NCBI GenBank assembly: GCA_903956835.1
Contig: CAJBOM010000206.1
Location: 1-40,429, forward strand
From: an uncultured Verrucomicrobiota bacterium
GTDB taxonomy: Bacteria > Verrucomicrobiota > Verrucomicrobiia > Methylacidiphilales > Verrucolacustridaceae
Length of the DNA stretch: 40,429 nt
Direction: 5' to 3'
Position 1 is the stretch's first letter. Each line of letters begins with the position of its first letter. Below, in pieces: positions 8,821 to 18,701 of this stretch. The notes below the pieces were generated by a model. It was not told the origin of the DNA and did not search any database. It worked only from the letters and a program-made list of their open reading frames with translations. Position numbers and translations under genes: made by a program.

Positions 8821-9258
8821 ATGAAGAGCCTTAAGCAAATGGATCGGGGCGCCCTAAGTGATGCTTTGGATCACGCTGGTCAGCGAACGACTCCCCAACG
8901 GGAGATGGTCTTCAGCGTCTTGTTGGACGAACGGAATCATCCGACAGCAGATGAGGTGTACACGCGGACAAAATCAAGGATGCCGACGATTTCGATGGCC
9001 ACGGTTTACAATTGCTTGGAAGCGCTGGTGACCTGCGGGTTGGTGAAGCAGGTGAATATTGAGAGAGAGCCGACGCGGTACTGTCCGAATCTTTCCCCGC
9101 ATGCCCATTTCCACTGTCGGGAGACGGGGCGGGTGTACGATGTGCCAGTGCCGGAGGGGATGATGAAGGATTTGGTGAAGGTGTTGCCTGGAAACTACAG
9201 CGCCGATTCGGTGGAACTGGTTTTTCGAGGACATCTGGAAAAAGGAAAAACAAAATGA
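8821..9258 (+). CDS. Fur family transcriptional regulator
   Basis: [56 protein letters not shown] is the Fur DNA-binding domain. [15 protein letters not shown] is the dimerisation-domain start. Lacks the usual CxxC pairs. Confidence 0.92.
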   Translation: MKSLKQMDRGALSDALDHAGQRTTPQREMVFSVLLDERNHPTADEVYTRTKSRMPTISMATVYNCLEALVTCGLVKQVNIEREPTRYCPNLSPHAHFHCRETGRVYDVPVPEGMMKDLVKVLPGNYSADSVELVFRGHLEKGKTK

Positions 9259-10010
9259 AGAACTCGCTCGAAATCAAAGGACTTAAAGCGTCAATCAACG
9301 GCACTGAAATTCTGCACGGGTTGAACTTGACGATTCCAAAGGGAGAAGTGCACGCGATTATGGGAAAGAACGGTTCGGGCAAAAGCACCTTGGCCAAAGT
9401 GATGGCGGGGCATCCTGATTATGAGGTGACGGGAGGAGATGTGTTGTTGGATGGAAAGACGATATTGGGTTTGGATCCAGACGTGCGGGCGCGGGAGGGT
9501 CTTTTTCTGGCGTTTCAGTACCCCAGCGAGATTCCTGGGGTGACGATTGCTAATTTCATGCGGGCAGCATTGAATGCGCGGCGTCCTGAAGGGCAGGAGG
9601 TCGATGCGGTGGAGTATTATAACGAGCTCTACAAAAAGATGGATCTGTTGAAGATCGATCGATCCTTCACTTCTCGGGCGGTGAATGATGGATTTTCGGG
9701 AGGGGAAAAGAAGAAGAACGAGATTTTGCAGATGGCGATGCTGGAACCGAAGTATGCGGTGCTGGATGAAACCGACTCGGGGTTAGATATCGATGCGCTG
9801 AAGATTGTTTCCCACGGGGTGAATAGCTTGCGGGGTCCGAAGATGGGTATTTTAGTGATCACCCACTATCAGCGTTTGCTGGATTATATCGTGCCCGACG
9901 TTGTGCACGTGATGGTGGATGGCCGGATCGTGAAGAGCGGCTCGAAGGAGCTTGCCTTGGAAATGGAAAAGAAAGGGTACGACTGGGTGGAAAACCTAGC
10001 GACTGCATAA
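9255..10010 (+). CDS. sufC: Fe-S cluster assembly ATPase SufC
   Basis: Walker [54 protein letters not shown]. Confidence 0.97.
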   Translation: MKNSLEIKGLKASINGTEILHGLNLTIPKGEVHAIMGKNGSGKSTLAKVMAGHPDYEVTGGDVLLDGKTILGLDPDVRAREGLFLAFQYPSEIPGVTIANFMRAALNARRPEGQEVDAVEYYNELYKKMDLLKIDRSFTSRAVNDGFSGGEKKKNEILQMAMLEPKYAVLDETDSGLDIDALKIVSHGVNSLRGPKMGILVITHYQRLLDYIVPDVVHVMVDGRIVKSGSKELALEMEKKGYDWVENLATA

Positions 10011-10014
10011 AAAT

Positions 10015-11436
10015 ATGAGCGAAGTAACAACCTTAGAAAAACCGGACCTGAAAATTGATCAGGATGAGGGAAACTTTTCCTATCCCGAGGATTACGCTTT
10101 TGATGCTGGGACGGGGCTGACGGAGAAGACGATCGATTACATTTGTGATGTGAAAGAGGATCCGGACTGGGTCCGCGAGTTTCGAAAGAAAGCGCTGAGG
10201 ATTTTTCGCGAGAAGCCTCTGCCGACTCATTGGGCGAGTAAGGATCTGGAGAATATTCATTTTGATGATTTTCGCTACTACCTATCGAAAGGGGCAAAGC
10301 CAAAGCGGACTTGGGATGAGGTGCCCGATGATGTAAAGCGGACCTTTGAGAGGTTGGGGATTCCGGAAAAGGAGCGGGCATTTTTGGCGGGGGTGGAAGC
10401 GCAGTTTGACAGCGAGGCGGCCTACTCCAACATTAAGAAGGCGGTGGCGGAGCAGGGGGTGATCTTTGTGGGGAGCCGGGAGGGTTTGAAGGAGCATCCT
10501 GAGATCTTTAGGAAGTGGTTTGGGAAAGTGATTCCTACGGCGGATAATAAGTTTTCCGCATTAAATAGTGCGGTCTTTTCAGGGGGCTCGTTTATCTATG
10601 TTCCGAAGGGGGTGAAGGTGAAGCACCCTCTACAGGCGTACTTCCGAATCAATGCGGAAAACTTCGGCCAGTTTGAGCGGACTTTGATCATCGTGGATGA
10701 GGGGGCGGAGTTGACCTACATGGAAGGCTGTACGGCGCCTAAGTTTGATTCGGTGACCTTGCATAGTGCGGTGGTGGAGTTGGTGGCGATGAAGGGCGCG
10801 AAACTACAGTACATCACGGTGCAGAACTGGAGCCCGAACGTTTTCAATTTGGTAACGAAGCGTGGGTTGGCGCATGAGGAGTCGGAGATCAAGTGGATTG
10901 ATTGCAACATTGGTTCGCGTTTGACGATGAAGTATCCCGGAGTGATTTTGAAGGGGCGGAAGGCGCGGGGCGAAGTTCTCTCGATTGCTTTGGCGAATAA
11001 TGGGCAGCATCAGGATACGGGTGCGAAGATGATTCATGCGGCAGATGAGACGACCTCGAACATTATTTCGAAATCGATTTCGATCGGTTCGGGTCGGGCT
11101 ACCTACCGAGGGTTGGTGCACATCCCGAGACATTTGAAGGGGTGTAAGAACAACACGGAGTGTGATGCCTTGTTGATCAATACGGAATCGAGGACGGATA
11201 CCTACCCTGCGATTGTGACACGGGGAGAAGGTAATTCCGTTCAGCACGAGGCGAGTGTTTCGAAGGTGAGTGCGGAGCAGATTTTTTACATGCAGCAGAG
11301 GGGATTGTCGGAAGGCCAGGCGATGAGCCTAAGCGTGAACGGGTTCGTCAATGAACTCGTCCGCCAATTCCCGATGGAATATAGTGTGGAGTTGAAACGG
11401 CTGATCGACCTCGAGATGGAGGGGTCGGTCGGTTAA
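10015..11436 (+). CDS. sufB: Fe-S cluster assembly scaffold SufB
   Basis: [80 protein letters not shown]. Confidence 0.97.
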   Translation: MSEVTTLEKPDLKIDQDEGNFSYPEDYAFDAGTGLTEKTIDYICDVKEDPDWVREFRKKALRIFREKPLPTHWASKDLENIHFDDFRYYLSKGAKPKRTWDEVPDDVKRTFERLGIPEKERAFLAGVEAQFDSEAAYSNIKKAVAEQGVIFVGSREGLKEHPEIFRKWFGKVIPTADNKFSALNSAVFSGGSFIYVPKGVKVKHPLQAYFRINAENFGQFERTLIIVDEGAELTYMEGCTAPKFDSVTLHSAVVELVAMKGAKLQYITVQNWSPNVFNLVTKRGLAHEESEIKWIDCNIGSRLTMKYPGVILKGRKARGEVLSIALANNGQHQDTGAKMIHAADETTSNIISKSISIGSGRATYRGLVHIPRHLKGCKNNTECDALLINTESRTDTYPAIVTRGEGNSVQHEASVSKVSAEQIFYMQQRGLSEGQAMSLSVNGFVNELVRQFPMEYSVELKRLIDLEMEGSVG

Positions 11437-11469
11437 AAAAAGAATCCATCCAAGAGGAGAATAACGACC

Positions 11470-11703
11470 ATGGCCGATACCGCTAACCGCTACCCCGAAA
11501 ACATCGCGGGAGCCTACTACGTAGATAACCAGTGCATTGATTGCGATCTTTGTCGCGAAACTGCGCCAAACAGCTTTAAGCGGAATGACGATGGGGGCTA
11601 CTCTTTTGTCTACAAGCAACCGGAAAGTGCCGAGGAGCAGAAGCTGGCGAAAGAGGCGATGGAAGGTTGTCCGGTGGAGGCGATCGGCAGTAACGGCGTC
11701 TGA
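11470..11703 (+). CDS. Single-cluster ferredoxin (4Fe-4S type)
   Basis: YYVDNQCIDCDLCRETAPNSF...GCPVEAIG: CxxCxxC plus distal CP. Confidence 0.93.
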   Translation: MADTANRYPENIAGAYYVDNQCIDCDLCRETAPNSFKRNDDGGYSFVYKQPESAEEQKLAKEAMEGCPVEAIGSNGV

Positions 11704-11710
11704 TATTTTT

Positions 11711-13108
11711 ATGGCGGGTAAAAACGGGCAAAGCCCTGTGGGCCAGAATGGGTCGGCACCTGTAGGTTGGTGGCAAGAGAGGAAAGCGGAGGCTTGGAAA
11801 AAGTTTCAAGCGATGCCGATGCCTCGACGGAGTGATGAGGATTGGCGGTTTGCCACAATTGATGCGATTCAGTTGGGGGATTTCCAGCCAGGGCAAAAGG
11901 GAAGTACGTCGGCCGAGGCCTTGCTGAAACGGAGTACGGCTTCTTTCCCGCATGCGGCCAAGGCGATCTTCTCGAATGACCGGCTTCTGCACATCGAAGG
12001 AGGAGAAGAGCTGGCGAAACAAGGGGTGGTTTTCGAATCTCTTGCGGGGGCTTTGCAGAAGCATCCCGCTTTGCTCGAGAAGCACTTTATGGCGCACCCG
12101 GTGGATCTGGGGGCACAAAAGTTTGCCGCCCTGCATGCAGCGAATGCATCAGCAGGGGTGTTGATTGTTGTGCCGAAAAACGTTGAGGTGAAGTTGCCGT
12201 TGGTTTCGTTTCATTGGTTGGATGGGAACGAGTCGGCTGTTTTTCCTCACACCCTTATCGTTACAGGGGAAAACGCGAAAGTGACGGTGGTGGATTTCTT
12301 GGGCTCGACTGAGGCGGGAGGGGCAGGATTGGCCTGTGGGCTAAACGATCTTCTGGTGGGGGCTGGGGCAAAGGTGGAGTACGTCAGCCTGCAGGAGTGG
12401 GGATCTAAGGTGACTAGTTTTCAGCTGAATTCGACGCGGGTAGAGAGGGATGGGGAGGCGCGAAGTCTTTTTGTGAATCTGGGAGCGGCCTATGCGCGAC
12501 AGGAGAGTCGGAGCACGATGGCGGGGAGTGGGGCGCGGAGCGAGATGCTGGGGCTATCCGTAGGTTCTGAGCGACAGGAGTTTGATCAGCGGACGTTGCA
12601 GTGTCATGACGTGCCGAACACGTGGAGTGATCTACTTTATAAGAATGCGTTGGATGATCGTTCGAAATCGATTTTCAAGGGTTTGATTCGGGTGGCGCCT
12701 GGGGCGGCGAAAACGGATGCGTACCAGAACAATCGGAATTTGCTCTTAAATCCTGAGGCGGAGGCGGACTCGATGCCTGGGCTAGAAATTTTGAATGATG
12801 ATGTGCGTTGCACGCACGGGGCGACGACAGGACAGATCGATCGGGATCAGCTTTTCTATTTGATGGCCCGGGGAATCGATCCTAGGACGGGGGCGCAACT
12901 TTTGGCGCATGGGTTCTTTGAAGAGGTGATTGCCCGCTTACCAGAAAAGGGGATTGGGGAGGCGGTGCGAGTGGCGGTAGCGGCAAAGTTTGCGGCGATG
13001 AGGACGAGACCGAAAAATGCGGAGAGGATTGTTGCTCGTCCCAAGGTTCAAGGTCAGATCGAGGAAGAGGCGTTGGATGTTCGGACGTTGCAGGGACTGG
13101 CAAATTAA
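11711..13108 (+). CDS. sufD: Fe-S cluster assembly protein SufD
   Basis: SufBD core: FPHTLIVTGENAKVTVVDFLGS; FKGLIRVAPGAAKTDAYQNNRNLLLNPEAEADSMPGLEILNDDVRCTHGATTGQID. ATG at 11711; the ORF track start at 11537 overlaps the ferredoxin and is rejected. Confidence 0.95.
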   Translation: MAGKNGQSPVGQNGSAPVGWWQERKAEAWKKFQAMPMPRRSDEDWRFATIDAIQLGDFQPGQKGSTSAEALLKRSTASFPHAAKAIFSNDRLLHIEGGEELAKQGVVFESLAGALQKHPALLEKHFMAHPVDLGAQKFAALHAANASAGVLIVVPKNVEVKLPLVSFHWLDGNESAVFPHTLIVTGENAKVTVVDFLGSTEAGGAGLACGLNDLLVGAGAKVEYVSLQEWGSKVTSFQLNSTRVERDGEARSLFVNLGAAYARQESRSTMAGSGARSEMLGLSVGSERQEFDQRTLQCHDVPNTWSDLLYKNALDDRSKSIFKGLIRVAPGAAKTDAYQNNRNLLLNPEAEADSMPGLEILNDDVRCTHGATTGQIDRDQLFYLMARGIDPRTGAQLLAHGFFEEVIARLPEKGIGEAVRVAVAAKFAAMRTRPKNAERIVARPKVQGQIEEEALDVRTLQGLAN

Positions 13109-13138
13109 GGAAAGCGGCGGATTGCTCGCAAAAATAAA

Positions 13139-13684
13139 ATGAAACCTGGAGATCAAACAAAGCTGTTACGGGAAGTGCCGGCGACAGCGATCCCTGCGGG
13201 GTCGCCGTTAATTTTACCAAAGGACACGGAAGTGACCTTGACTCAGTCGTTGGGGGGGAGTCATACGGTGGCGGGGGCGTTTGGATTGGCGAGGATTGAA
13301 GAGAAGGATCAGGATGCGTTGGGTCTATTGAAGGTGGTGGTGGTGGCTACGGAGGCAGACTCGAGCGAGCCGGCGGATGAGAAAAAGGTCTGGGAGAAGT
13401 TGAAAGAAGTTTTTGACCCAGAGATTCCTGTCAACGTGGTTGATTTGGGACTGGTTTACAGTGTGGAGTTGAAGCCTTTGGCTACGGGGGGATCGCGAGC
13501 GGAGGTAAAGATGACGCTGACGGCGCCTGGTTGTGGGATGGGCCCGACGATTCAGGCGGATGCACGCAATAAGGTTTTGTCAGTGGCGGGGGTGAAGGAG
13601 GCGGAGGTGGAGTTGGTTTGGGAGCCTGCTTGGACCCAGTCGATGATTAGCGAGGTGGGGAAAATGAAGATGGGCTGGGTGTAA
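13139..13684 (+). CDS. sufT: SufT (DUF59/MIP18 family) Fe-S maturation protein
   Basis: N-terminal SufT-specific region plus DUF59: EVFDPEIPVNVVDLGLVYSVELK...MTLTAPGCGMGPTIQADARNKV. Confidence 0.92.
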   Translation: MKPGDQTKLLREVPATAIPAGSPLILPKDTEVTLTQSLGGSHTVAGAFGLARIEEKDQDALGLLKVVVVATEADSSEPADEKKVWEKLKEVFDPEIPVNVVDLGLVYSVELKPLATGGSRAEVKMTLTAPGCGMGPTIQADARNKVLSVAGVKEAEVELVWEPAWTQSMISEVGKMKMGWV

Positions 13685-13854
13685 GGAAAAGGGGGCGAGG
13701 ACGCGCTTACGCGCGGATGTTTGATTTTGGATGTTTAATTTTTAATTATTTGAGAAGGTCGGACAGACTCCGATGCTGTGGAAGGGGTCGGACTCAATTG
13801 TTTCTAGGGTCTTGGCGAGGGGTGGGGGTTAGGGTAGGATTATCAGTTAGTTCT

Positions 13855-16638
13855 ATGAAATCGGCTGAAGTCAGAAAAGGGTTCTTGGAGTTCTTCCGTG
13901 GGAGGAGCCATACGATCGTGCCCTCGGCAAGTTTGATGCCGACTTCGCCGAATTTGCTCTTCACCAATGCGGGGATGAATCAGTTTGTCCCGATTTTTCT
14001 GGGTCAGGCTAAGTTTCCTCACTTCCCAGCACGAGCGGCTGACACGCAGAAGTGTATTCGGGCGGGTGGAAAGCACAACGATCTGGAAGACGTAGGGTTT
14101 GATACCTATCACCACACCTTTTTTGAGATGTTGGGAAACTGGTCGTTTGGGGACTATTTTAAAAAGGAGTCGATCGACTGGGCGTGGGAGCTGTTGGTTG
14201 AGGTGTGGAAATTCCCGCCGAATCGGCTTTATGCGACAGTCTATAAGCCAGGGCCAGGAGATCCGGCGGAGTTCGATGAGGAAGCGCACGGCTACTGGGT
14301 AGAAAAGTTTAAAAAAGTGGGGCTAGATCCTGCCATCCATGTGGTGATGGGAAATGCGAAGGATAATTTTTGGATGATGGGGGAGACGGGGCCGTGCGGG
14401 CCGTGTTCCGAGGTTCACGTGGATCTGACGCCTGACGGAAAGACGCAGGGAAAGCTGGTGAACCAAGGGGATTCCCGTTGTTTGGAGATTTGGAACTTGG
14501 TCTTTATTCAGTTTAACGCTGAGCCTGGGGGTAAGTTTAAGCCACTCCCCGAGCGGCATGTGGATACGGGGATGGGGCTTGAGAGGGTGGCGGGAATTAT
14601 GGCGACGACGAATGGGTTTAAGAACTTCGCTGCCGAACCCTCGAACTATGATAGCGATCTGTTTGCTCCAATTTTCGCGGAGATCCAAAAGGAGTCGGGG
14701 CACAAGTACGGCGCGCGGGTACCCCAGAAGAGAAGTGATTTGAGTGGGGAAGAAATGAACGACTGTATCTTCCGGGTGCTGGCGGATCATGTGCGAACGT
14801 TATCCTTCTCGATTGCGGATGGAATTGTTCCTGGGAATGAGGGACGAAGTTATGTTTTGCGGAGGATTTTGAGAAGGGCGGTGATGTTTGGGCGTCGATT
14901 AAAGCTGCCCGAAGGGTTTCTGGCGGAGTTGTCGGGCACCTTGATTCGGACGATGGGGGAGGCCTTTCCAGAATTGAAAACGCACGAGAAGGATATTCGC
15001 TCGGTCTTGCTGGGAGAGGAGGCTTCGTTTTCGAGGACGCTGGAGAGAGGGTTGGCGATATTTGATAAGTTGACCTTGGAGCGTGGAAAGATGATTCGAG
15101 GGGAAGATGCCTTTGCTTTGTATGACACCTATGGTTTTCCTTTGGATCTGACTCAGTTGTTGGCAAGGGAGAGGGGGATGGAGGTGGATGGGGCAGGATT
15201 TGAAAAGGCGATGGAGGAGCAGAGGCAGAGGGCGCGGAAGTCGCAGTCGAAATCGACGATTTTGGTCGAGGATGCGAAAGGGCCAGATTGGCCGACTCAT
15301 TTTACGGGGTACGAAAAGAGTGAGGAGGGGAAGGTAGAGAAGTTTGAAGTGGAGGTGTTGGCGGAAGCGGGTGAAGAAGGATCGAAGGGCCGGGTTTATT
15401 TATCGCCGACACCTTTTTACGCGGAGATGGGTGGACAGGTGGGGGATACGGGTTGGATCGAGTGGGACGGGGGAAAAGTGAAAGTGGTGGCGACGGTGAA
15501 GGGAGCAGGGGGGGCGACGGTGCACCTAACGGAGCGGTTGATCGACGTGAAGGAGGTAAAGATACCATTGAAGGTTAAGGTGGATTCGGAGCGTAGGGGA
15601 AGGATTGAGGCTCATCACACGGCGACGCATTTACTGCACTGGGCTTTGCGGGAGGTGTGTGGGCTCGGCGTGAGGCAGAAGGGTTCCTATGTGGGACCGG
15701 ATCGGTTGCGTTTTGATTTTTCCCACTTACGAGGATTAACTGAGGAGGAGTTGGGAAGGATTGAGGAGATGGTGGAGAGCAAGACGAAGGCGAATGTGGC
15801 GGTGGTCTGCACGGAGAAAGCCTTTGCAGAAGTGAAGGATGATTCAACGATTTTACAATTCTTCGGAGACAAGTATGGGGCGACGGTGCGGGTGGTGGAC
15901 ATTGGTGGATTTTCGAAAGAGTTGTGCGGGGGGACTCATGCCAAGGCGAGCGGACTCCTCGGCTCGGTAAAGATTATTGCGGAGTCGGCGATTGCGGCTG
16001 GGGTACGAAGGATTGAGGCGGTGGCGGGAGTGGCGCTGGTGGATTGGTGCCATGAGGAGATGAAGAAGCAGGAGGAGAAGTGGGCTGCGTTAGAAAAGAA
16101 GAAGGCGGGAACAGCAAAACTTTCAATAGAAAGAGGGAAGGAGACTCCGGATGAGTTGTGGGATTTGGTTAAGAAACGAGATTTGGAGTTGGGGCTAGCG
16201 GAGGGGGCGATGCGGGAGGGGGACAAGCAGGCGGCAAAGGATCGAATGGTGGAGATGCAGAAGAGGGCGGAGCAGGATGGAAAAGATTTGTGGGCTAAGG
16301 GAACGATTTTGAGCGGAATCAAGTGGTTGGGGGCAGATATGGGGGAAGTGCCGAATGGATATCTTCCCGTATTGGCGGATCGGCTGAAGAGAGAGGGGGC
16401 GGTGGTGCTATTTTTGATTGGCAAAGAAGGTGGGAAAGTACCGATGGTTGCATTGTGTACTGCTGAGGCGGCCAAGAGGGTGCAAGCGGGAAAGATAATT
16501 CAGGCGGCGGCGGTGGAGGTGGGGGGCAAGGGTGGGGGTAGGCCCGATATGGCGCAAGGGTCGGGTGCGGACGCTACGGGAATCGGCAAGGCGTTGGCGG
16601 CGGCGGAGAAAGTAGTGAAAGCTGGGTTGGGAGTATGA
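13855..16638 (+). CDS. alaS: Alanyl-tRNA synthetase
   Basis: LLFTNAGMNQFVPIFLG, TGMGLERV, HHTATHLLHWALREVCG, ELCGGTHAKASGLLGSVKI, C-Ala GGGRPDMAQGSGAD. Start chosen at MKSAEVRKGFLEFF (13855). Confidence 0.96.
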   Translation: MKSAEVRKGFLEFFRGRSHTIVPSASLMPTSPNLLFTNAGMNQFVPIFLGQAKFPHFPARAADTQKCIRAGGKHNDLEDVGFDTYHHTFFEMLGNWSFGDYFKKESIDWAWELLVEVWKFPPNRLYATVYKPGPGDPAEFDEEAHGYWVEKFKKVGLDPAIHVVMGNAKDNFWMMGETGPCGPCSEVHVDLTPDGKTQGKLVNQGDSRCLEIWNLVFIQFNAEPGGKFKPLPERHVDTGMGLERVAGIMATTNGFKNFAAEPSNYDSDLFAPIFAEIQKESGHKYGARVPQKRSDLSGEEMNDCIFRVLADHVRTLSFSIADGIVPGNEGRSYVLRRILRRAVMFGRRLKLPEGFLAELSGTLIRTMGEAFPELKTHEKDIRSVLLGEEASFSRTLERGLAIFDKLTLERGKMIRGEDAFALYDTYGFPLDLTQLLARERGMEVDGAGFEKAMEEQRQRARKSQSKSTILVEDAKGPDWPTHFTGYEKSEEGKVEKFEVEVLAEAGEEGSKGRVYLSPTPFYAEMGGQVGDTGWIEWDGGKVKVVATVKGAGGATVHLTERLIDVKEVKIPLKVKVDSERRGRIEAHHTATHLLHWALREVCGLGVRQKGSYVGPDRLRFDFSHLRGLTEEELGRIEEMVESKTKANVAVVCTEKAFAEVKDDSTILQFFGDKYGATVRVVDIGGFSKELCGGTHAKASGLLGSVKIIAESAIAAGVRRIEAVAGVALVDWCHEEMKKQEEKWAALEKKKAGTAKLSIERGKETPDELWDLVKKRDLELGLAEGAMREGDKQAAKDRMVEMQKRAEQDGKDLWAKGTILSGIKWLGADMGEVPNGYLPVLADRLKREGAVVLFLIGKEGGKVPMVALCTAEAAKRVQAGKIIQAAAVEVGGKGGGRPDMAQGSGADATGIGKALAAAEKVVKAGLGV

Positions 16639-17840
16639 AGAAGCCCCAAGGAGCGGATCGGATTGAGGAGGTGATTGCGGCGATGAAGCGTGGGCGGATG
16701 GTGATCATGACCGACGATGCGCAAAGAGAGAACGAGGGCGATTTGGTATTGGCGGCGAGGAGTGTGACTCCTGCTCTGATTAATTTCATGGCGCGAGAAG
16801 CGAGGGGATTGATCTGTGCGCCGGTATCGCAGGCGCGGGCGGAGAAGTTGGGCTTGAGTCGGATGGTGCCGCAGAACGAGGAAAGATTTGGAACGGATTT
16901 CACCGTTTCGGTGGATGCAGCCAAGGGGATCACGACAGGGATTAGTGCCCACGATCGAGCGGCGACCTTAAGGGTGTTAGGCCGGCCGAATCCAAAAGCG
17001 AGTGAGTTGGTGCAGCCAGGTCATATTTTCCCAGTACGGGCCAAAGAGGGTGGGGTACTGGTGCGGGCGGGGCATACGGAAGCGGCGGTGGATTTGGCGA
17101 AGTTGGCGGGGTTGGGGGATGCGGCGGTGATTTGTGAAATTTTAAAGGCGGACGGATCGATGGCGCGTTGGGCGGATTTGATGGAGTTTAAAAAGAAGCA
17201 CGGGCTGAAACTGGGGACGATTCAGGATTTAATTGAGTATCGGAGGAGGAAAGAACGGTTGGTGGTGCGAGAGCAGGTGGTGAAGTTGCCGACCGATTAC
17301 GGAATGTTTGATTTATATCTTTATCGGACGGTGACGGATGGGAGTCATCACTTGGCCTTGGTCAAGGGAAAGCCGAAGGCGAAGGATGCGGTTTTGGTGC
17401 GGGTGCATAGTGAATGTCTGACGGGAGATGTGTTTACCTCGAGGAGGTGCGATTGTGGGAATCAGTTGCACGATGCGTTGAGGAGGATTGCGCAGGAGAA
17501 GAAGGGGGTGCTGGTCTACATGCGGCAGGAGGGAAGAGGGATCGGGTTGCCGGCAAAAATTCAGGCGTATCGTTTGCAGGAGAAGGGACTGGATACGGTA
17601 GAGGCGAATCGGAAGTTAGGTTTTTCGGCTGATTTGAGAGAGTACGGGATCGGGGCGCAGATTTTGACTGATTTAGGGGTGAGGCGGATGCGTTTGCTGA
17701 CGAACAATCCAAAGAAGGTGGTGGGGTTGGCGGGGTATGGGTTGGAGTTGGTGGATCAGGTGCCGATTCGGACACGGCCGAATCCGCACAACCGAAAATA
17801 TTTAGCGACGAAAAAGAAGAAAATGGGGCATCGGCTATGA
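16635..17840 (+). CDS. ribBA: Bifunctional 3,4-dihydroxy-2-butanone-4-phosphate synthase / GTP cyclohydrolase II
   Basis: DHBP: MVIMTDDAQRENEGDLVLAA, GITTGISAHDRAAT. GCHII: VHSECLTGDVFTSRRCDCGNQL, RQEGRGIGLPAKIQAYRLQEKGLDTVEAN. Confidence 0.96.
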   Translation: MKKPQGADRIEEVIAAMKRGRMVIMTDDAQRENEGDLVLAARSVTPALINFMAREARGLICAPVSQARAEKLGLSRMVPQNEERFGTDFTVSVDAAKGITTGISAHDRAATLRVLGRPNPKASELVQPGHIFPVRAKEGGVLVRAGHTEAAVDLAKLAGLGDAAVICEILKADGSMARWADLMEFKKKHGLKLGTIQDLIEYRRRKERLVVREQVVKLPTDYGMFDLYLYRTVTDGSHHLALVKGKPKAKDAVLVRVHSECLTGDVFTSRRCDCGNQLHDALRRIAQEKKGVLVYMRQEGRGIGLPAKIQAYRLQEKGLDTVEANRKLGFSADLREYGIGAQILTDLGVRRMRLLTNNPKKVVGLAGYGLELVDQVPIRTRPNPHNRKYLATKKKKMGHRL

Positions 17841-18259
17841 AGAAAGGGAAATTTATTATTGTGGTAGCGGATTATCATTGGAAATACGCCGAGGGAATGG
17901 TGAAAGCGGCTCGGAAAGTGTTGCAGAGGCATGGAGTGGAGGTGGTGAGGGTGCCGGGAACGTTTGAGGTTCCCCTGGCGGTGAAGCGGGCTTTGAAGAA
18001 AAAGCCAGATGCGGTGTTGGCCTTGGGGTTGGTCTGGCAGGGGGAGACCTTACATGCGGATCTGATTTTAAAGGCGGCTACGGAAGCTTTGATGCGGATG
18101 ATGCTCGAGACAGAGGTGCCGATTTTGCATCATCTGGTGGGAGTAAAGACGGAGAGGCAGGCCAAGGCGCGATGTTTGGGAAAGTTGAATCGAGGAAAAG
18201 AGGCGGCCGAGGCGGCTTTGCGGATGTGGAGAGTAAAGGGGGTGGGTCGTGGCCGGTAA
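17837..18259 (+). CDS. ribH: 6,7-dimethyl-8-ribityllumazine synthase
   Basis: VVRVPGTFEVPLAVK; LALGLVWQGETLHADLI. Position directly after ribBA. Confidence 0.9.
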   Translation: MKKGKFIIVVADYHWKYAEGMVKAARKVLQRHGVEVVRVPGTFEVPLAVKRALKKKPDAVLALGLVWQGETLHADLILKAATEALMRMMLETEVPILHHLVGVKTERQAKARCLGKLNRGKEAAEAALRMWRVKGVGRGR

Positions 18260-18695
18260 GCGCAGGGAGGGGAGGATTTTAGCCGCGCAGTTTCTCTACC
18301 AGTGGGAGGTGGGGGTGAAGGGAATAGCGTTAGACGAGGCGTTGAAAAATTTATGGGTGCAAACGGAGGCGGAGGGAGGGGTGCGGGAGTTTGCGGAAAA
18401 GCGGATTCGGGCAGTTGTGGCTAAGCAAGCGGAAGTGGATGCGGAGCTGAAAAAGCTGGTGACGAATTGGGAGCCGGGTCGAATGGCGCCGGTGGATCGA
18501 GCGATTCTGCGGTTGGCGCTGTGGGAGATGAAGTTTGCGGATGATGTACCTCCGATTTCTGCTTTGAACGAGGCGATTGAGGTGGCGAAGGCGTTGAGCA
18601 CGGATGAATCGGGAAAATTTGTGAATGGGGTGCTGGATAAGGCGAGGCAGGGATTGGGGAGGTCTGAACGGGCGATTACGAAAACAGATTTATAA
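18249..18695 (+). CDS. nusB: Transcription antitermination factor NusB
   Basis: REGRILAAQFLYQWEVG...VDRAILRLALWEMKFADDVPPISALNEAIEVAKALSTDESGKFVNGVLDKA. GTG start. Confidence 0.95.
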   Translation: MAGKRREGRILAAQFLYQWEVGVKGIALDEALKNLWVQTEAEGGVREFAEKRIRAVVAKQAEVDAELKKLVTNWEPGRMAPVDRAILRLALWEMKFADDVPPISALNEAIEVAKALSTDESGKFVNGVLDKARQGLGRSERAITKTDL

Positions 18696-18701
18696 TATTC
18701 G

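Noticed and set aside
11537-11710. N-terminal extension of SufD in the ORF track
   Set aside because: Overlaps the ferredoxin gene in another frame; the ATG at 11711 fits SufD and operon spacing.
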